From the NCBI GenBank assembly GCA_009776385.1, contig WRFT01000060.1, forward strand, positions 1-9,182: a DNA stretch of 9,182 bases, written 5' to 3'. Below, piece by piece: positions 1 through 5,810 of the stretch. Each line of letters starts with the position of its first letter. The stretch's first letter is position 1. This DNA is from Clostridia bacterium (GTDB taxonomy: Bacteria; Bacillota; Clostridia; Christensenellales; Aristaeellaceae). Below the pieces are notes generated by a model, which saw only the letters and a program-made list of their open reading frames with translations, had not been told where the DNA came from and searched no databases. Both the position numbers and the translations under genes were made by a program.

Positions 1-1383
1 CGTGGCGGGCCCGGCTTTGCCATCGGCAACCAGGGCCATATCGCGCTGAAACGCCTTGACGGCCGTTTCCGTTCCGCTGCCGAAAGAACCGTCCACGGTG
101 CCTTGATAGTAACCTAAGTCTTTTAGTTTTTGTTGAAGCTTTTTAACATCGTCGTTTTTATCGCCCGTTTGCAGCACGGTGTAGCCCGTAGAAGAGCTGC
201 TTGAGGACCCGGAGGCCGCCGTACCGGTAGGCGATACGCCGCTCGCGTTGACCGCGTCTTCGGAGAACAATTTGGCAAGCGTGGCGGCACCCGCTTTGCC
301 ATCCGCCGTCAGCCCGTTGTTTTTTTGAAAGGCTATGACCGCGGTGCGGGTTTTTTCCCCAAAGCTGCCGTCCGCCGATCCGGTTAAATACTTTAATTGA
401 ATAAGACGGGTTTGCAATGCGCGCACCGACGCGCCTTGCGCGCCCAACTCCAGCGTTTCACCCACATGGGCCGCGGCGGAGGACGCCTTTAAAGCGGAAT
501 TGGAATAAAGTTTTCTTTGCGTATCGGGCCCCGCGATGCCATCGTTCCACAGGCCGTTACGCTTTTGAAAGGCCTTGACCGCGGCCTCGGTAGCCGAACC
601 GTATGTGCTGTCCGCCTTGCCGGTGAGGTAGCCCAAATCGATGAGGCGGTTTTGCACAAGGCGCACATCCGACCCGGACATGCCCAGCTTTAAATACCGC
701 GCCTTGGATAAATTAGGCGTGGCGGTGGGCCTGGGCGTGGCGGTAACGGAGGGCTTGGCCGTCGCGGAAGACGCGGTTCCGGAATAGGGTACGGCATAAT
801 AGGAAAAGAGACGTTCCTTTGTTTTTTCGCCCACCACGCCGTCGGCGGTTAACCCGTTATTTGCCTGAAAGAGTTTGACCGCGGCGGTGGTGCCCGCGCC
901 GAACGCGCCATCCACGGAACCCGAATAGTATTTGAGGTCCTTGAGCCGCTGCTGCACTTGCGATACTTCCGTTCCCTTCGCGCCCGCCTTTAAAGAGGAA
1001 GAAGCGCTGTCGGCACTGCCGGAAGTGGACGCGGTGCGCGTGGCCGCGGGCGAGGCGGTGACGTTGCTTCCGCCGGGCAGCGTGCTTCCTCCGGAGGGCG
1101 GCATGGTGACCACGCCCGTGGGAAGCACACCGGTTTGCTGGTTATCCAGATCATCGTCCCAGTTGATATTGGAAATATTGCTGCCGCCGACGACCACAGG
1201 CTCGGCCGTGGGCGGGGCGGTGGGCGTGGGCGAGGCGGTGGGCGCCACCGTATCGAAGGGCAGCCCTTGATTGCCCTGGCCCGTGTTACCTCCGGTGGTA
1301 GGGTCGTCCGACTCTAAATAGCAGCCGGTTAATGTGAATATCGCGGCTACCAACAGCAGTATGGCCGCTCTTTTAATTGTCAT
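1..1383 (-). CDS. Cell-envelope lipoprotein with four peptidoglycan-binding (PG_binding_1) repeats, C-terminus outside the window
   Basis: The frame is open for 461 codons from the ATG at 1381-1383 to the window edge, so the protein is truncated by the window rather than broken. The N-terminus (MTIKRAAILLL, then LTGC) is a lipoprotein signal with the lipidated cysteine at residue 21, so the product should be anchored outside the membrane. Four PG_binding_1-type repeats lie at about residues 131-193, 231-293, 311-373 and 404-461 (last incomplete). Each follows the pattern G..V..LQ.RL..L.Y..G..DG.FG..T..AV..FQ...GL..DG..G..T. They are joined by low-complexity linkers rich in Ser, Thr, Pro and Ala (residues 42-62, 106-130, 201-224, 381-400). 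A ribosome binding site (AAGGA, 6-nt spacing) and a promoter precede the start. Such repeats normally bind the cell wall and target a catalytic domain; any such domain would lie in the missing part, so the activity is unknown. Confidence 0.9.
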   Translation of the reverse strand, partial: MTIKRAAILLLVAAIFTLTGCYLESDDPTTGGNTGQGNQGLPFDTVAPTASPTPTAPPTAEPVVVGGSNISNINWDDDLDNQQTGVLPTGVVTMPPSGGSTLPGGSNVTASPAATRTASTSGSADSASSSLKAGAKGTEVSQVQQRLKDLKYYSGSVDGAFGAGTTAAVKLFQANNGLTADGVVGEKTKERLFSYYAVPYSGTASSATAKPSVTATPRPTATPNLSKARYLKLGMSGSDVRLVQNRLIDLGYLTGKADSTYGSATEAAVKAFQKRNGLWNDGIAGPDTQRKLYSNSALKASSAAAHVGETLELGAQGASVRALQTRLIQLKYLTGSADGSFGEKTRTAVIAFQKNNGLTADGKAGAATLAKLFSEDAVNASGVSPTGTAASGSSSSSSTGYTVLQTGDKNDDVKKLQQKLKDLGYYQGTVDGSFGSGTETAVKAFQRDMALVADGKAGPAT

Positions 1384-1435
1384 GGCAAATCCTTTCCGGC
1401 ACGGTAACGGCTGCGCGTTTCCGTCCGCGCCTCTT

Positions 1436-1464
1436 ATTGTACAATGGTGAAACAGTTCGCGCAA
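1436..1464 (-). promoter_or_regulatory. Putative sigma-A promoter of the peptidoglycan-binding lipoprotein
   Basis: Read on the minus strand, TTGCGC (1459-1464) and TACAAT (1436-1441) are separated by 17 nt. The -10 matches the consensus at 5 of 6 positions and the -35 at 3 of 6. Transcription would begin near 1429, giving a leader of about 46 nt. The -10 is part of a perfect 10-bp palindrome, ATTGTACAAT (1436-1445), which might be a regulator site or chance. The rest of the 1384-1552 gap shows no convincing terminator for the upstream ATPase gene. Confidence 0.5.
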
Positions 1465-1552
1465 GGTTTTTTGTCACCGCGCAACCGTTTCTACCTTATA
1501 TAGACGCAGCAGAAGACCATTTTGTTCCGTAACGGATGCTCGGTTGACGGTA

Positions 1553-2962
1553 TTAAAGAACCAGCCGTATCATGTCGGCCAATGTATATAACTTGACAAA
1601 ACCCTGAGCAGCTTGCTCGTACAGCCTGCCGGTAACGCTTTCTTTTACAAACAGATACAAGTGAACGTTTTTATAGCCAAACAATTCGCTTCGGCGTTTT
1701 AAGTCGTAAAACACATCGATGCCGACATCCGCGTTTTTCCACTTGCATTCGGCAAACAGGGCGCTGTCGTTGCGCGTTGACATGATGTCTATGTCTTCCT
1801 GTTTGCGCGTTTGCCAATTTGTTCCCCACCAACGCCCGATATGGCCTATGAAAAATGGCAATGAATCTTTTGATTCAAAGTCGTTGGCCTCCTGTTTTCC
1901 GGCTAACGCGAAAAGCCATTGCTTGCAAATATCCTCAAAAATGAAACCCATGTAAGCATTTAATTGATTTTCTATATCGTTTTTATAGACAAGCTCGCCA
2001 TGCCCCGCCGTTATTGCGGATATATTGGGGAATACGAAGCGATACCAAAACCGGAACATATTATCTTCTATTTTATAAATGCTTCGTTTGCCGCCCGTCT
2101 CGCCGTAAGGGTATTCTTTTTTTATCAAGCCTAAGGCAATGAGCGCGCTGAGGTATTTTGCGCATTTATTGCTTTCAAGGCCGCATTTGGCGGCAATTTC
2201 GTTTAAGCGCGACGCGCCGCAGGCGATGGATTCTATGATGACATTATAGGTGGCCGGCTCACGCAGTTCTTGTTTTAAAAGATTAGCCGGTTCCTCAAAA
2301 AAGTGCCCGGAGGTGGTAAGAAACAGGTTAATGAGGTTAGAGCGCACCGTGCCTTGGGGATCCACTTTGCTAAGGTATTCGGGTACACCGCCGGCAGCGC
2401 CGTAAAGCAGCGCTTGATCTGCGGCACAAAAATGAACCAAAAACGGCAAGGCTTCAAAAAATGTAAACGGCAGTATTTTAAACTGCGCTGTGCGTCTGCC
2501 GTATAAAGGACTTTGGTATCCCAGCACCTGGTTTTCCATGAAACTCATGCCGGAACCACACAGGATAAGCATCAGCTTGGACGTCTCTTTGTGCGTATCA
2601 ATGAGGATTTGCAAAAGAGAGGATATTCCGCGATAAGACTGAGCCAGATAAGGGAACTCATCGATTACAAAAACCATTCGCTCATCGTGAGCCATGTCAA
2701 ATACGGACTCCAGCGCGCTTTCATAATCGCGAAACACGGGCGCGGACGACCTGCCGCCAATGCATTTACTTAATGACAGCAAGTTGGCTTGCGCGGTGCT
2801 TTCGCTTGCCGTAAAGAAAATGGCCTTTTTGCCTTTTATAAACTCTTTTATCAGCGTGGTTTTACCAACGCGCCTGCGGCCGTAGATAACCGCGCACTCA
2901 AAGCATCCGGCAGTGTATAACTTATTCAGCTTATCACATTCTGTTTTGCGCCCAACAAACAT
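1553..2962 (-). CDS. Archaeal-type ATPase with C-terminal DUF234-like (PD-(D/E)XK fold) domain
   Basis: This 469-residue protein matches the 'ATPase domain predominantly from Archaea' plus DUF234 architecture, which is common in archaea and scattered in bacteria. Seen in the sequence: N-terminal MFVGRKTE; Walker A GRRRVGKT (28-35); Walker B MVFVIDEFP (96-104, D101/E102); the family's PLYGRR segment (about 152-157); GGVPEYL (191-197); a winged-helix-like region (about 244-283); and a C-terminal domain with EDIDIMS (389-395) and AECKW (404-408), resembling the acidic and E-x-K residues of PD-(D/E)XK nucleases. A reading from the TTG at 3022 is less likely because that codon lies inside the promoter spacer. 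The ATG at 2960-2962 has a perfect ribosome binding site and gives the usual family start. The gene is more AT-rich than its neighbours and has its own promoter, suggesting acquisition. The family's biological role is poorly defined; ATP-driven DNA binding or cleavage is inference. Confidence 0.88.
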   Translation of the reverse strand: MFVGRKTECDKLNKLYTAGCFECAVIYGRRRVGKTTLIKEFIKGKKAIFFTASESTAQANLLSLSKCIGGRSSAPVFRDYESALESVFDMAHDERMVFVIDEFPYLAQSYRGISSLLQILIDTHKETSKLMLILCGSGMSFMENQVLGYQSPLYGRRTAQFKILPFTFFEALPFLVHFCAADQALLYGAAGGVPEYLSKVDPQGTVRSNLINLFLTTSGHFFEEPANLLKQELREPATYNVIIESIACGASRLNEIAAKCGLESNKCAKYLSALIALGLIKKEYPYGETGGKRSIYKIEDNMFRFWYRFVFPNISAITAGHGELVYKNDIENQLNAYMGFIFEDICKQWLFALAGKQEANDFESKDSLPFFIGHIGRWWGTNWQTRKQEDIDIMSTRNDSALFAECKWKNADVGIDVFYDLKRRSELFGYKNVHLYLFVKESVTGRLYEQAAQGFVKLYTLADMIRLVL

Positions 2963-2965
2963 GCC

Positions 2966-2973
2966 ATCACCTT
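2966..2973 (-). promoter_or_regulatory. Ribosome binding site that fixes the ATPase start
   Basis: AAGGTGAT on the minus strand is fully complementary to the 16S rRNA tail. Its AAGGTG part sits 5 nt before the ATG at 2960-2962. This supports the 469-residue product over a longer TTG-initiated reading. Confidence 0.8.
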
Positions 2974-2986
2974 GAAACTCTAAAGT

Positions 2987-3006
2987 ATGCAACTTATGAG
3001 TTGCAT
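2987..3006. promoter_or_regulatory. Perfect inverted repeat overlapping the ATPase promoter, probable operator
   Basis: ATGCAACT (2987-2994) and AGTTGCAT (2999-3006) form a perfect 8-bp inverted repeat around a 4-nt spacer. The palindrome covers the last two bases of the -10 box and the expected transcription start of the ATPase gene, a classic site for a dimeric repressor. Alternatively it could form a hairpin at the extreme 5' end of the transcript. No candidate repressor of the usual small size is in the window. Confidence 0.6.
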
Positions 3007-3033
3007 TATGGCATACCTTCAATTGTTTTTCAA
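3005..3033 (-). promoter_or_regulatory. Strong extended -10 promoter of the ATPase gene
   Basis: On the minus strand TTGAAA (3028-3033) and CATAAT (3005-3010) are separated by exactly 17 nt. Each matches the sigma-A consensus at 5 of 6 positions. The bases TGC directly before the -10 give an extended -10 element. The start would be near 2998, with a leader of about 36 nt. The promoter lies in the short gap after the regulator's stop codon, so the ATPase can be expressed independently of the upstream gene. Confidence 0.75.
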
Positions 3034-3062
3034 GAGGGAACCTTTAAGCTATTCAATACGGG

Positions 3063-5627
3063 CTATATGATGCTGAGCGAGGTGGCGATTCGTACGGCAT
3101 CCAGGCTGTTGACAGCACCCAGCTTATCGTAAACGATGGGCAGCATCGCCTTGACGGTATTGGCGGATATTTGATACGCTTGGGCGATTTCTTCCCTTGT
3201 AAGGCCCTGGCACATGCCTGTCAGCACGTCCTTCTCCCTTTTTGACAGAGAGACCGCGGATTTTTTATCGCCCGAGTCGAGTTCATACGCGTTGGCGATG
3301 ACGGATAGGCGTTTGGCGTAGGTAGAGGATTTGGTTAAGATAACGTCCAGCCATTTTAGCGGTATATCGTTGTTTTTATTGGTTTTGGCGGCGCGTGTGA
3401 GCGTACGCATCCATTTACCGTATTCGACAAACGGCGTGATGATGTCGTTTTCATAGGACAGCAAATACGCGTTTTTCAACGCCTCAAACGCCTGCTGCTT
3501 GTTATCCATATAATAAGAGGCGATGGCCCGCAGGATGGCGTCGTCAATCAACCCCGGCAGCGTCCGTGTGATGGTGTACAAGTCATCCAGCTGATCGACA
3601 TAAGCCAGCAGTTCATTATACCTGCCCAGATGCAAGAGATACCGCGCGCGCACCTTTTGCCCTATATGCAGGGAAATGGGCGCGACGGACCGCGCCCCCG
3701 CCTTGCCCGCGTCATCCAGTATCCAACGCGCAATTTTATCCGCCTTGCCTATCGCGGCAAAAAACCCGCTGATGGTCACATCGCACAGCGCGTTGCAATC
3801 GGGTGTTTGATTGCGTTTAAAGCATTGGCGGACCGTTTCCATCGCCACGGAGGCGCGGTGGTAATCGCCTTGAAAAACGGCGATTCTAAGCAGCAGCGCA
3901 TAGGCCATATATTCGATATCATACTGTTCATGGGTTTGCGCGCGATACAGCGCGGCAAACAGGTTTTTTTCCGCTTCTTTAACATCGCCCGTTATGTAAT
4001 CCGCTTCCGCCGCCACCAGATACTCCAGGCCCGCGCCGCAGCCGCGCATGACGTTAAAAGCATACGGCATGCCATGAAACAGCGCTTCCACATATTCCTT
4101 GACGCTGCCGCGTCTTAAGTGCCGGGTGTTGATGAGGCTCGCGCCGCCCACGAGCGCGAGATTTTTGTTAAGAATGCGGCTGCCATTGGGTAAAAGTGTA
4201 TCCGCGCGGATAAAAAACTCCACAAAATCCATCGTTTTGCTGACCAGGCCCAAGACGCCGTAAAGGGCGTATATTTCACCCAACATTTCGTTTCTTAAAG
4301 GCGAGGGATCCATGTGTTCGTAGGTATGACGCAATTCCAATAAGGATTGATTGGCTGTATCCGTTTGCCTGTTATTGATGAGGAAGCGAACGCGGGCCGC
4401 CAAAATGACCGGAAGGGCCTGCAGGGCTTCGGCGGGCGCATGGTCGATGGTATCGATGAAGAACGCGGCAATCTCCCTCGGCAGGCGCTGCGTATAGGTA
4501 ATGATGATGTCAAAGGCGCTTGCGTAATCGCCGCCCGCGACATAAAAGGAAATGCTGTCAATCCACTCGCCGTGCTGACGGTTCCATACGGCCGCTTCCA
4601 GATTGATGGCCTTTTTTTCTTTTTGGCTAAGTTCATCATGCTTTTCTAAAAGGAACAAGCGGAACAGGTTCATCAAGCGGTAACGGCCCGAACCCCTGTC
4701 AAAATGCAGAAGCATCCCGTGACGGTGTTCCACTTCCTCGATGATGTCGATTCTGTTGTTAGCCAACGGCTTTATAAGCGCTTGCGGAATGCTGTCTAAA
4801 ACGGCCAGTTTTAAAAGGAACCGCCGGGCTTGCGCGGACAGGGGCAAATAGACGCAGGTTTCAATCATGGCGTAGATATCCAATATGCCTTTGGAATAAA
4901 TTTCTTTGCCGAATGTTTCGCCTTGCCGCAATGAGCGGCCCATTAAATATACCGCGAACGCCCAGCCGGAGGTCCACTCATACAGTTCCTCGGCGGCCTC
5001 GTCCGTGAGGGTGATGTTATTGACAAGGTAGTATTGTTTAATTTCATCGGCGGTCAGGCGAAGGTCTTCATGGGTAATGACGGTATACGCGTCCGCGGTG
5101 CGGTGCGCGGCATAATCTAAAGTGAGTTGCTCGTTTGAAATTAACACGACCGATACGCGGTCGAAATCCGTATTGGACACGAACTCTATAAACTCCAGCG
5201 CGTGCGGGTCTTTTATCATGTGCAGGTCGTCAAAGACTAAAATGTAACGCTTCTCATTTCCGGCTTTATCAATAGCCGCACGGGCCAGATTCATCATTCT
5301 ATCGTAATCCGCCAGGCTTTCGGGAAAGTTTAAGGACCTGAAATCCGAACTGAGCGGCTTACTGTAGTTTTCCACGGCACGGCTGAATTGCTCCCACAAC
5401 CGAGATACGAGGTTGTCGAGTTTCGTTAACTGTACCCATATGACGCGATAGTGCGGATCGTCAAACAAGGAAGAAACGGCCTGCGTTTTTCCAAACCCCA
5501 CGTCCGCCATCACCAGCGTGAGCGGTTTTTCGACGGCGGACTTCAGCATGTCCCGCAAGCGGGGCCTGTAGGGTATATCGTTATCAAATGAGCAGGGATC
5601 ATCCGCCTTATGACTGACTCGGGGCAT
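3063..5627 (-). CDS. MalT-like (LAL family) LuxR-type transcriptional regulator
   Basis: This 854-residue protein has the layout of large ATP-binding LuxR regulators related to MalT. It has an N-terminal STAND-type ATPase with Walker A ADVGFGKT (41-48) and Walker B YILVFDD (128-134), then a long helical, TPR-like sensor region (about 350-785), then a C-terminal LuxR helix-turn-helix (about 794-854: LSKREKDVLTG, LTREEIAQ, ISANTVK, KLGA). Members usually bind ATP and a small inducer, multimerise and activate nearby promoters. The inducer and targets cannot be read here. The start at 5625-5627 is chosen because GGAGGTG lies 5 nt upstream; a reading from the TTG at 5649-5651 would place that ribosome site inside the gene. 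It lies downstream of two secreted-protein genes but has its own promoter and a structured leader. In the recognition region the usual His after TVK and the Arg of the later NR pair are replaced (TVKAM, NS). Confidence 0.9.
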   Translation of the reverse strand: MPRVSHKADDPCSFDNDIPYRPRLRDMLKSAVEKPLTLVMADVGFGKTQAVSSLFDDPHYRVIWVQLTKLDNLVSRLWEQFSRAVENYSKPLSSDFRSLNFPESLADYDRMMNLARAAIDKAGNEKRYILVFDDLHMIKDPHALEFIEFVSNTDFDRVSVVLISNEQLTLDYAAHRTADAYTVITHEDLRLTADEIKQYYLVNNITLTDEAAEELYEWTSGWAFAVYLMGRSLRQGETFGKEIYSKGILDIYAMIETCVYLPLSAQARRFLLKLAVLDSIPQALIKPLANNRIDIIEEVEHRHGMLLHFDRGSGRYRLMNLFRLFLLEKHDELSQKEKKAINLEAAVWNRQHGEWIDSISFYVAGGDYASAFDIIITYTQRLPREIAAFFIDTIDHAPAEALQALPVILAARVRFLINNRQTDTANQSLLELRHTYEHMDPSPLRNEMLGEIYALYGVLGLVSKTMDFVEFFIRADTLLPNGSRILNKNLALVGGASLINTRHLRRGSVKEYVEALFHGMPYAFNVMRGCGAGLEYLVAAEADYITGDVKEAEKNLFAALYRAQTHEQYDIEYMAYALLLRIAVFQGDYHRASVAMETVRQCFKRNQTPDCNALCDVTISGFFAAIGKADKIARWILDDAGKAGARSVAPISLHIGQKVRARYLLHLGRYNELLAYVDQLDDLYTITRTLPGLIDDAILRAIASYYMDNKQQAFEALKNAYLLSYENDIITPFVEYGKWMRTLTRAAKTNKNNDIPLKWLDVILTKSSTYAKRLSVIANAYELDSGDKKSAVSLSKREKDVLTGMCQGLTREEIAQAYQISANTVKAMLPIVYDKLGAVNSLDAVRIATSLSII

Positions 5628-5632
5628 CCTGA

Positions 5633-5639
5633 CACCTCC
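5633..5639 (-). promoter_or_regulatory. Ribosome binding site of the MalT-like regulator
   Basis: GGAGGTG on the minus strand lies 5 nt before the ATG at 5625-5627 and decides the start. Its first two G's belong to an 8-base sequence (5638-5645) that is repeated at 5722-5729 in the upstream hairpin arm, so access to the site might depend on leader folding. Confidence 0.8.
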
Positions 5640-5665
5640 GGCGTAAAACAATAATCATCATCAGA

Positions 5666-5736
5666 CGTTGGATACACTTGCCGGCCTTTCGTTTGGTTTT
5701 TATCACCGAAACGGGATAAGGCCGGCGTATTCAACG
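5666..5736 (-). promoter_or_regulatory. Long imperfect hairpin in the regulator's leader, candidate cis-acting RNA
   Basis: Nested complementary arms span 71 nt. The outer arms 5666-5675 and 5727-5736 pair at 9 of 10 positions. After a 4-nt bulge, a perfect 9-bp GC-rich stem follows (5680-5688 with 5718-5726). After an internal loop come 5 bp (5690-5694 with 5709-5713) and, past a bulged base, 3 bp (5695-5697 with 5705-5707) closing a 7-nt loop. The element lies inside the predicted leader of the MalT-like gene. No U-tract follows, so it is not an ordinary terminator. I do not recognise it as a known riboswitch. The single mismatch is A-C in the minus-strand RNA but would be a G-U pair in a plus-strand RNA, so an intergenic palindromic repeat or an antisense RNA is also possible. 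Confidence 0.55.
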
Positions 5737-5750
5737 CATTATGGACTTAT

Positions 5751-5780
5751 GTTATGACACAAAAAGAGGTTTTCTGTCAA
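5751..5780 (-). promoter_or_regulatory. Putative promoter of the MalT-like regulator
   Basis: A perfect -35 TTGACA (5775-5780, minus strand) is followed after 18 nt by CATAAC (5751-5756), a 4 of 6 match preceded by TGT as in an extended -10. Transcription would begin near 5744, giving a leader of about 117 nt that includes the 5666-5736 hairpin. The position, just after the solute-binding protein's stop, means the regulator can be transcribed independently, although read-through from upstream is not excluded because no clear terminator is visible. Confidence 0.6.
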
Positions 5781-5810
5781 GTATGCCCGCATGGGGAGCC
5801 CGCCCCGGGG

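Noticed and set aside
932..1317. Two plus-strand open frames of 112 and 60 codons
   Set aside because: They lie opposite the lipoprotein's repeat and linker region, have Gly/Val-rich compositions typical of antisense reading of Pro/Thr/Ala codons, and match no family.
1527..1550. Short inverted repeats after the ATPase stop as a terminator
   Set aside because: Stems are at most 4 bp with no U-tract.
2275..2773. Several open frames within the ATPase gene on both strands
   Set aside because: The ATPase frame there holds conserved family motifs; the others are shadows without recognisable motifs.
3003..3011. GCATTATGG shared by the ATPase promoter (3003-3011) and the regulator's leader (5736-5744)
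   Set aside because: Nine bases including -10-like sequence can recur by chance; at the second site no good -35 lies at the right distance.
5666..5736. Known riboswitch classes for the leader hairpin (c-di-GMP, fluoride, preQ1)
   Set aside because: None of the conserved core sequences I can recall for these classes is present.
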